Below the pieces are notes generated by a model. It was not told the DNA's origin. It did no database searches and saw only the letters and a list, made by a program, of their open reading frames with translations. Made by a program: the position numbers and the translations under genes. 64,000 nt of DNA from Oenanthe sinensis. Its lineage: Eukaryota > Streptophyta > Magnoliopsida > Apiales > Apiaceae. Positions 56,526 through 64,000 of the stretch are shown piece after piece. Positions within the stretch are counted from its first letter, which is position 1. Every line of letters begins with the position of its first letter. The DNA lies in assembly GCA_028671895.1 (NCBI GenBank), contig CM053799.1, positions 51,213,455 through 51,277,454 on the forward strand, in the 5' to 3' direction.

Positions 56526-57299
56526 GATGATTACTTCTTTAGCGGTTTTACTTGGGAATCTGTGGTGATTGGATATGGATGTGGAGTGATTCCTGCATTT
56601 TTTATTGGATACTTGATGTTGCTGGTAGGAAAACCAAAATGGTTTGCTGGAATTATTGTCAGGGAATTGGGTCTCAAGATTAGGAGGATGGAGATTAAAT
56701 TGCGATAAATGGCCATTTCTATTCCTATATAGTCAACAATTTGAAATAATATTCCTATTTGTTTCTCCTCTAATCTAATTCTATTAGCCCTTGTGCGATA
56801 ATATCTTTCCGCTGCTCTATATTTGGTGACAATATCTTTCCATTGATGTAGCAAGCATTATATATTGTGATAGTATATATTTCGGTCGTCACATGCGTGT
56901 TTTTTTATATATATTGTGATAATTGACTTAAAATTAATTATATTTCACTTCAGTACAGGTGGTGACTTCGTATCCTAGACTTTCTTTTAGTGATGTTAAG
57001 AGTATTTATGAATTTGGCCTATCCGGAAGACAAGACTCAAGAGGCCCCGTTTCTACCGTTGATTTAACACATATATATATCCTCTGTAAAATTGTGATAG
57101 GTCAAAGTAAAGAGGTAAATAATAATTATAATGAAGTTGTCTATCACTTGGTATTTTACTCTACTTGTATAGCTTATAATAAAGTTCACAGCTTGTTGGT
57201 GATATCAAATAATATTTTTGCTAAGAAATGAAAATGTTTTAATTATTAGGATACTCTACATTGTTGTCTTGTTACAGGTTACACTCAGCACTACTTCTA

Positions 57300-57560
57300 G
57301 CTATTAAATTGATTCTACGGTTCTGGTGATTAAAGGAAGATATATTGATTTAGTAAGATTTTCAACTTTATTCACAACTATTTTTTGAGATTATTGAATC
57401 CATTAGAAATCTGGTGTCACTTAGATATCTCAAATTTTTTGGCAATCTCAATTGGAATAGTCTCATTTAAGAGACTTAAAAAAGGAATTCTTCAGCGGCT
57501 CACCAATATATAGTGACTGGCACGTTTATTCTAGAAAGGTGGCAGTTCACTATGTTTGAA
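57300..57560 (+). pseudogene. Decayed LRR relic downstream of the RLP pseudogene
   Basis: GGTGATTAAAGGAAGATATA and GAATCCATTAGAAATCTGGT repeat the 56,050-56,200 segment of the RLP (and 54,601-54,720) with many differences. It is probably a third partial copy. No open frame remains. Confidence 0.7.
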
Positions 57561-57842
57561 AATGATAAATGTGTTAGATGTTTTACATTCTACAATAAAT
57601 AGGCCTTATGCATGTGAGACAATCTTTTTATAAATTTTATTTTATAAAATTAATTTATTATTATTAATAAAAGATATGATGTAATATAAAAAAAATCTAA
57701 ATATAAACACATTCAATTTAATTATTAAAATATAATATATAAATTATATTAATTATAACCTGGTTTAGATAGTGGTTAAATTGTCATTTTATATTATTAA
57801 ATTTGCTCATGTTGCCCTATTATATATATAATAGATAGATTA

Positions 57843-58475
57843 TGGAGGGACTAAGTCTTATAACACTTGACCCAAGGCTACAGCCTTTTTCTTTTACAAG
57901 AGCTTCTGCTTCTTTCTCTCTCCTTTTTTATTTTTTTTCACTCATTGTGTATTACAACACATTGATATGCTGTTAATTTATAGACTCTAAAATGCTTATG
58001 TAACTGCTTACATGTGTTGTTATATGTTTTCCCATGCAGCCTACCAAAGAACAACTACCACCTTTCAAGGAATACCTTACACGTATATGACATAGCTGTG
58101 ATACTGCATTCACACATAATATTCAAAGAACTGTTGTCCTTATCTTTCTGCAGTGCCCACCTTAATTCCAGGATTCAACATCTGACCAGCTGCTACAATT
58201 CTTCGATCAGTTTGCATAGTCTTCTAGATACCTTCCTTTATTTAAGAAAAACATTTTCTATCATCCATATCTATAGTCACACAGCTTGTGTTTTCATAAT
58301 TCCATGCTTCCAGACTTCTCTTAGATGTATTATTTATTTGACTGCAACACTTGTTATTAATTACACACGTATTTGACCACCTTGCATGAATGCCCACCAT
58401 ATTTTAGGATGATGTCTTGCCTTTTATTCGACCTGATATTAATTATGCATCTAGAAAGAGTTTGAAATTCTAACA
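57843..58475 (-). repeat. 3' LTR of a truncated copia element (copia-4)
   Basis: On the minus strand it begins TGTTAGAATTTC next to a purine tract and ends GTCCCTCCA at 57,843, giving TG/CA ends and 633 bp. A TATAAATTA box and an A-rich poly(A)-like zone (about 57,890-57,990) fit an LTR. The outer end is inferred. Confidence 0.65.
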
Positions 58476-59037
58476 CTCCCCCTCAAACTCAATTTTCCAT
58501 TCCGAGCTTTCTCTTCATTTTCTGAAATATATCCGGCTTCAATGCCTTTGTAAAAATATCCGCTAAATTTTCTCCGGTCCTGTAGTGTACTAGCTCCACA
58601 ATCTTGTCGTTTACTTGTTCTCGAATGAAATGATATTTTATGTTGATGTGCTTGCTTCAACTATGGGACACTGGATTTTTCGCGAGAGAATTAGCAGATT
58701 TATTATCCACATAAATAGTAACCGGATCATCCTTGGCAAGATTTAACTCGCCCAATATGTAGCCTAGCCACATAGCTTGACATGCGCACGCTGCAGCTGC
58801 GATGTATTCTGCCTCACATGTTGAGAGAGCAACTATTTGTTGCTTCTTTGATGACCACGAAAATATCGCCGAACCGATATGAAAACCATATCCCGAAGTA
58901 CTTTTCCCGTCATCCAAATCACCACCATAATCACTGTCTGAATAGCCAACTAGTTTTGAATCTTGAGAATGCGTGTAAAACAATCCATGATCAAGGGTAC
59001 CTTTTATGTATCTCAAAATTCTTTTAGCTGACATGCT
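58476..59037 (-). pseudogene. pol: copia-4 RNase H and pol C-terminus
   Basis: A polypurine tract (GAGTTTGAGGGGGAG, minus) borders the LTR. The pol end runs from the stop at 58,489 upward: FTKALKPDIFQKMKRKLGM, a TGA at 58,657-58,659 inside the NPVSHS(R)SKHINIKYHF region, then YVDNKSANSLA, STCEAEYIAAAACACQAMW and YSDSDYGGDLDDGKSTSG. Upstream of AKRILRYIKGT (about 59,035) homology stops at the glycosyltransferase fragment, so RT, integrase and gag are missing. Confidence 0.88.
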
Positions 59038-59039
59038 AA

Positions 59040-59730
59040 ACCTTGAAGAAATGCAAAACCCAATAAAGCTATTAATCGAAAGGCAACCTTGGCATGTTAA
59101 TGACATTGGAATCCCACATCCTACCTACTTCCATCCTCACTCTGATGAAGATATCATCTCATGGCAATTTAAGATCATACAATCACGCCGGAACAGCCTC
59201 ATTAGCTTTGCAGGAGGAGCAAGACCTGATTCTCCAGACAGTATAAGATCAGTGCTGATCAACCAATGCACTTTAGCAAGTACTGGAAAATGCAAGTTCC
59301 AGAATTGTAGTTCAGGAGGTTGTGATCAACCTGAATCCATCATCGAACTATTCTTGGAATCCGAATTCTGTTTACAACCTCCTGGTGACAGTCCGACTAG
59401 AAAATCTGTATTTGATTCTCTAATCTCAGGTTGAATCCCTGTGTTTTTTGATCCTTTCACAGCTTATTATCAATATTCATGGCATTTGCCTGAGGATCAT
59501 GGAAAGATTTCAATGTTCATAGATCAAGAAGAGGTGAGAACATCGAAGGTGAATGTGGTAGAGTGGCTAATGAAGATACCTAAGAAGGCAAGGGATGATA
59601 TGAGGAGGTATATAGTGTATGAATTGTTGCCTGGATTGGTACATGGAGATTCAAGTTCAGAGTTTGAAAACAAGATGCCTTCTCTATAACAATGAATAAT
59701 CTCCTCGAAAAGGTGACTAGATTGGAGTAA
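59040..59730 (+). pseudogene. Exostosin-family glycosyltransferase (MUR3-like, GT47) 3' fragment
   Basis: The frame reads IERQPWHVNDIGIPHPTYFH, SLISFAGGARP, CKFQNCSSGGCDQPESII and FCLQPPGDSPTRKSVFDSLI, the C-terminal half of plant xyloglucan galactosyltransferases of the KATAMARI1/MUR3 group (Golgi, cell-wall xyloglucan side chains). TGA at 59,432-59,434 replaces the Cys expected before IPVFFDPF. The same frame then continues through YQYSWHLPEDHGK and MKIPKKARDDMRRYIVYELL. A one-base shift near 59,668 leads to the likely natural C-terminus NNLLEKVTRLE at 59,730. The N-terminal membrane anchor and first half are absent. Confidence 0.85.
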
Positions 59731-60263
59731 AGTGTATAATTTTATGGTGTCAAATACTATTAGTTCAAAACAGCAAATATGTATCATATGATTGCTTGAT
59801 AATTTGATAATTATCTAATTAGACCAGAAAATCCAGTTTGATGATTCTTTACTCATATGATTACATCTATCAACAAAATATATCTCTTTATAGTTTTATA
59901 CATTATTACATAAATCGTATCACGAGAATCCTAGGCTCATAGAATTTATACTTTACGGTGAACATTTCCCTTACTTCACAGAGCAAGCACTTCTAGTCCT
60001 CACCACAACAATACTACAATGTCTTTATAATCTTTATTATCACGCACTTTATTCGCTACACAAATTGCACACAAAGTAGCTATTAGTTAACCATTGGAAC
60101 TCAAGCCTCAATCCCAGTTATCAAGCTACTCTTAAAACTTTCTTGATATCATTCTGCAGAAGTCGAAATGATCATATGTTAGCCACAACATAATAAACTT
60201 GATATATTGATTAAATACAGCCCCAAAATGTTCTATGAGTAGTCATGTGCAAGTAATTTTTAC
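59731..60263. other. Intergenic stretch
   Basis: Non-coding, AT-rich; nothing recognised apart from proximity to the two gene fragments. Confidence 0.5.
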
Positions 60264-60637
60264 CTCAAAGGTAAGTGGAGTTGTTATAGGAGCATAACGT
60301 TCAACAAGTTATCCATCTTTTTCAACTAAAAACTTGGCGAAATTCCATTCAATTTCATCCCCTTTATGGGACTTGAGGTACTTGTACAATGGAGCAGCAT
60401 CCGATCCATTCACATCAATCTAAAAAGCCATAACCACGTAGATTTGTCAGTTTAAAAAGTGTTTTTATTGAATGATATCCTTAATACTGTGACTGTAGAT
60501 CAAAACTTGTACTAAAATCCCTACCTTACTGAAAAGCGGATATTCAGCTTTGAAACGAGTGCAAACAAAATGTTCAATTTCTTCATTAGTCCCAGGCTCC
60601 TGTCCATTAAATTGGTTGCATGGAAATGCAAGAATCT
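60264..60637 (-). pseudogene. Glutathione peroxidase fragment, two exons
   Basis: Minus-strand exon A (60,637-60,525) encodes ILAFPCNQFNGQEPGTNEEI and FKAEYPLFSK with a GT donor. Exon B (60,419-60,264), after a TTTTTAG acceptor, encodes IDVNGSDAAPLYKYLKSHKG, EWNFAKFLVEKDG, a TAA, then LVERYAPITTPLTFE and a GT donor. FPCNQF and WNF are signature blocks of plant thioredoxin-dependent GPX, which reduces peroxides. The exon with the peroxidatic Cys and the C-terminal exon are not found nearby, and the TAA kills the frame. Confidence 0.85.
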
Positions 60638-61702
60638 CTATAAAAGGCAGTTTTTATTTTTCAAAAAACAAGGAGAAAATATGCTACCAATCACCACTCT
60701 ATCTTTCATACTTTCTGAGTTTTGATAATATAACTGTCATACAACTTCACATGGTCGTAATGAAAATGTAAACCACAAAAGCCCATATCTTATTGGGGAC
60801 AAGAGCATCTGTTCTTGCACAGTAGGCTGATTACCTTTATTCCCTTGCAACATGCTGTAAACCAAAAGAGCCAAAAGCCACATTACATGCGTTCGTCCCT
60901 ACAACTTAGATAGCACACCTTGACTCCTCTGCTTAGTCTCTTTGTTACAACTACTGAACTGTCCGCTGTCAGCACGGCTTTGCGTTCCAAGATGAATGAA
61001 TGTAAACTTTCTTGTGTGGACTAAGTATCCGGTTACTAACGCTTCCAGGTACAATCTAAATTCAACAACAATATTTTAGACTTTGCTTTTCAGTTTTTTA
61101 GTTCTTTGCATTTCTGATAATGATATTAAAACGTTGGTCAGACTTCTTTGTAAGCAGAAAAATAAACAAGGGTAAAAACTAGTTTTACCTCTAATTGCAT
61201 AATTTTACATACCAAGCTGAGATCTGCAATGGACCGTTGGAAGTTTCAAGCTTATAGATCCAATTTACCACAAAATAGAGGTCTGAGTCTAATATTCAGA
61301 ACATACCCAGCTGAAAAGGAATGTCTGAACCATGAAGTTATAGCCCATTATGTCAGATTTTGTTGCATTGTAATAACTAGCAACTACAGTTGCTAATCAA
61401 CAAGCAACGAAAATCTACTCAAATAGATGTATGATAGAGTGGCGATATATCTTACCCTTAGCATGAATGGGAAAAGTATGACTGCACATTTGAACAAATG
61501 CTGGCCAAGAACAAAAGTAAGATTGTCAAATATATACATTAGACTATTATTATTCACCTTCACCCTCTCGTAAATTCGAATGATGTCAGTCTAACACTGA
61601 GTGGATCTTTGCTCTGTGGTATATATCAGATGGATAACTTTTAATGAGTAGTACAGAGTCAGAATTAGGCATATAGAACACATTGATGTCAAGGACACGT
61701 GC
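60638..61702. other. Non-coding stretch with a block duplicated near 46.9 kb
   Basis: No exon recognised. 60,750-60,920 and 61,205-61,240 resemble 46,860-47,100 (CCTTTATTCCCTTGCAACATG; AGAGCCAAAA; ACATACCAAGCTGAGATCTG). Confidence 0.55.
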
Positions 61703-62437
61703 ATGCAGGAGCAAAAGATCATTGACCTTTGTGGTGAAGTAGAGATCTACAAGAGAGAAAGAGATGATCTAGAGATGCAGTTGGAGCAACTTGCCCTGGA
61801 TTATGAGATCATGAAGCAACAAAACCATGACAACTCAAATAAACTAAAACAGAGCCAGTTGCAAGATCAACTGAAGATGCAGTATGAGTGTTCTGAATGT
61901 GAAACTTCTTATTCCACTCTAAAGGGCCTTGAAATTAAGATTGCAAGTTTGGAAGATGAGCTGGAGAAACAGTCAAAAGAATTTTCCGACTCTTTGCTCA
62001 ACATAAGTGATCTTGAAAATCATGTTAAAAGCTTAGAGGAAGAACTAGTGAAGCAGGCACAAGGCTTTGAAGCTGATCTGGAGAACCTTACTCGTTCCAA
62101 AATTGAGCAGGAGCAGAGAGCCATAAGAGCAGAGGAAAATCTGAGAAAGACGCGATGGCAGAATGCTAATACAGCAGACAGGCTTCAGGAAGAATTTCGA
62201 AGGCTAGCTACAAAGTTATTGACTGAAGCTAATGAAATTCGTCTAGAGAAAACTTATTCAGAAGAAATGTTGCGGCAAGCTAAGGAAGAGGTCCAGTCAG
62301 TCAAGGAGGACTATGAAGCAAAGTTAGCTGAACTTTCCAGGAAGCTAGAATTGAAATCACCCCAAATAGAAAAATTGCAGTCGGAAGTTGAATACAAGTC
62401 CAATGAGTTTAAAAATCAAAGAAGACATGCTGAATAA
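61703..62437 (+). pseudogene. Coiled-coil exon of a myosin-heavy-chain-related (NT-C2-type) protein
   Basis: A 244-residue open stretch, almost entirely heptad-rich coiled coil (QEQKIIDLCGEVEIYKRERD, LEQLALDYEIMKQQNHD, AIRAEENLRKTRWQNANTAD). It begins right after an acceptor-like TGCATGCAG (61,701-61,708), so the ATG at 61,703 may be intronic. I recognise the family of plant coiled-coil proteins with an N-terminal C2-like domain; that domain is not here. The ORF ends TGA after RRHAE, and following sequence shows no donor I trust. Possibly a large internal exon of a gene whose other parts are lost. Confidence 0.6.
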
Positions 62438-63163
62438 ACTCAGAGAACTCTTTCTCAGAAAATCTTGTTGCTTCCGATTGGAAGGCTGGATACAGTGAAT
62501 AATGTCTTCTAAGCGAACAGAGGAGAATGAAATTTTGAGGCTTGTTACTCAACCGAGTCCACACACTGAGTTACACAACTCGACCGACTCAGTTCTTTTT
62601 GTCAAGGACCTGTCATGAACTTGACAGTTAGGATTTGAGAATTAAACTACGATAAACATGAAAATAAAGTGCAAGGACAGAAATGCAGAAAAGGAAGGAT
62701 AAAATTTAAATATTCATCATCATTCATAATTCCAAAAGAGTATACTATAAACCTATATATAGAGCTTACGTTGTTATGTTGGGCTTTGTTATTGGGCTGT
62801 CACACTCGATCAATAGTTGTATCCTTTGGCCCATAGTAATCTCCGGCCCTAATCAGCTTAAATTGTAACAGGACCATATGCTGCTCCACAACGACATTGA
62901 AGCTCTCACAGTCACCAGCAATCTCTCCTGATTGTCCGCCGCATCGAGGCCATCTGTCAGTGGTAACACTAATTCCAAATACTCTTATTATCAAGATATA
63001 TATCCCTGCTGCCTATGTGTTTTCATATTGGATAAATATTGACATGTAGTTTGGTTACAGTACCTATTAGTGTTTTCTTAAACAGTACCTCAAACTTTCA
63101 CACACAAACATATCAGTCCCTACATATTTTAGTGTCAAAAATTTCCCCCATAATTTATAATAA
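62438..63163. other. Non-coding stretch before copia-5 gag
   Basis: No gene. It could contain a decayed LTR or leader, since a TATATATAGAG box lies near 62,753, but no LTR ends or primer site could be placed. Confidence 0.4.
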
Positions 63164-64000
63164 TTACATCTTGACCTGAAATTCATACTGGAAAAAGAAA
63201 ATAGTTTGCCGATTCAAACGGTTTTGAATGGCACTAACTATTTTGCTTGGTCTCAAGCTATGCGGAGTTTTCTCAAGGGTAAAAGAATTTGGCGATATGT
63301 AAATGGGGATTTTATGATTCCAACTAAAGAGACAAATGAAACCGAGTCAAAATTCAAAGATCGTATTGAAGAATGGGATGTCAAAAATCATCAAGCCATT
63401 ACATTCTTTAGAAACTCTTCTATTTCCAAAATCAATATGCAATTTGGAAATTTTGAAACCACAAAGGAAATTTGGGATTTATTGGCATCTCGGTATACTA
63501 CTTCCGATCTTTCTCATCAATACCAAATCACGAATACTCTAAACAAGCAAAAACAAGTGTCCGATCAACCAGTAGCTGATTTTCTTACTCAGATACAACC
63601 ACTTTGGGATCAGTTAACTTTGTATGAGCCCAAGTGGTTACATACAGAGGATGCCACACTCTATCACACTTATCGTGATCAACAACGTCTCATCCAGTTT
63701 CTGATTGCTCTCACTCAAGACTTCGAACCACTTAGAGCCACTCTTCACCATCTTGTTAAGGGTTTAGCTGAACTTATTTCTGAGGAAACTCGGCTCAGCA
63801 TCGGCAAAGGCAAAACTAGTCCAAAAGAAGATACTGTCCTAGTAGTATCTTCAGCTCTCACTTCTGAAAAACCATTTTGTAGGTTCTGTCATCAAAATGG
63901 ACATGTAACCAAGGATTGTGCAGCACTTCGCAATCACACATGTCAATATTGTCATCAAAAGGGTCATTACTCTGTCCAGTTTTGTAAGAAAAAGCCATCC
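63164..64000 (+). CDS. gag: copia-type Gag, cut by window edge (copia-5)
   Basis: The frame is open from the TAA at 63,161-63,163 to the right edge. It encodes a copia gag domain (VLNGTNYFAWSQAMRSFLKG, TTKEIWDLLASRYTT, QPVADFLTQIQPLWDQL) and two zinc knuckles near the edge: CRFCHQNGHVTKDC (canonical CCHC) and CQYCHQKGHYSVQFC (one extra residue before the last Cys). No ATG precedes the domain. The first in-frame ATG (63,263) is inside it, so the start is lost or lies elsewhere. Gag packages the element RNA. Pol would follow to the right. Confidence 0.85.

Larger units (their letters stand above)
47813..56708 (+). pseudogene. LRR receptor-like protein pseudogene (Cf-like RLP), split by a CACTA element
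   Basis: The first exon encodes a signal peptide (ATG 47,813; MVLLIFLHHQIVSSS) and, after a frameshift, the LRR N-cap (CTWEGVSCEHKTGNVIGLDL). The CACTA element sits at 48,129-53,278. The frame rejoins precisely as LSCSQPKGAILPNSTLF when one TGC is removed. LRRs follow (LDLSNNQIEGEIP, LDLGSNQINDTFPYC, YLNLSCNQLSGHIPQGQQF), then the C-terminal membrane helix (VVIGYGCGVIPAFFIGYLMLLV) and a short basic tail ending at 56,708 without a kinase domain. RLPs of this kind sense extracellular ligands, many in immunity. Besides the transposon it carries several stops and shifts, an internal 1.44-kb duplication and a 47-bp duplication. Confidence 0.9.

Noticed and set aside
58014..58376. 120-codon plus-strand ORF
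   Set aside because: It lies within the copia-4 LTR and has no recognisable domain.
1..64000. tRNA, rRNA, CRISPR, bacterial operon or organellar origin
   Set aside because: No cloverleaf, rRNA block or repeat-spacer array found; splice sites, LTR elements and TATA spacing show plant nuclear DNA.

Overview
The window is plant nuclear DNA, almost certainly from a eudicot with a transposon-rich genome. The coding DNA is intron-containing plant gene debris: an LRR receptor-like protein, a MUR3-type exostosin glycosyltransferase, glutathione peroxidase exons and pieces of a Raf-like kinase. The rest is dominated by LTR retrotransposons and a CACTA transposon. The species cannot be fixed from sequence alone. 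No intact host gene, tRNA, rRNA or CRISPR array is supported.

Left part (1-43,400) is a nest of LTR retrotransposons. A Ty3/gypsy element on the minus strand (1-3649, running off the left edge) has inserted into the 3' ORF of a SIRE-like Ty1/copia element (copia-1, minus, 3650-11,241). A short LTR-like remnant (11,242-12,060) separates copia-1 from a second Ty3/gypsy element of the same Tat-like family (plus strand), of which everything from the protease onward is present. That second element is split twice. Copia-2 (SIRE-like, minus, 14,243-28,979, 5-bp target duplication GTGTA) sits between its two RNase H domains. Copia-3 (minus, 29,764-37,734, target duplication CCTAG) sits at the start of its integrase. 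Across the copia-3 site the host element's frame rejoins exactly. Its 3' region carries a decayed, apparently spliced gene on the opposite strand with its own TATA box (39,102-41,220). This is followed by a palindromic tandem-repeat array (41,661-42,560), a polypurine tract and a 3' LTR (42,804-43,400).

Middle part (43,400-47,700) is AT-rich, with TA microsatellites and one Stowaway-like MITE, and no gene.

Right part (47,700-57,560) is an LRR receptor-like protein pseudogene with a TATA box, signal peptide, LRR N-cap, LRRs and a C-terminal membrane helix. A 5.15-kb non-autonomous CACTA element (48,129-53,278; CACTACAAGAAAA termini, TGC target duplication) splits its first exon. The CACTA element carries captured host gene fragments: the 5' UTR, intron and first exon of a Raf-like kinase, and an in-frame ABC1-kinase/threonine-deaminase chimera. 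The LRR gene also has a 1.44-kb internal duplication and a 47-bp duplication that by itself throws the membrane anchor out of frame.

Far right (57,840-64,000) holds the 3' end of another copia element, truncated against a MUR3-like glycosyltransferase 3' fragment. Then come two glutathione peroxidase exons, an exon of a myosin-heavy-chain-like coiled-coil protein, and the gag of a further copia element running off the right edge.

Almost every retroelement reading frame is broken by only a few stop codons or single-base shifts, and LTR pairs are nearly identical, so the nest is young. The features most worth a second look are the antisense spliced gene inside the Tat element, the CACTA element with captured exons, and the element-specific short motifs amplified through coding and non-coding parts of the copia elements.
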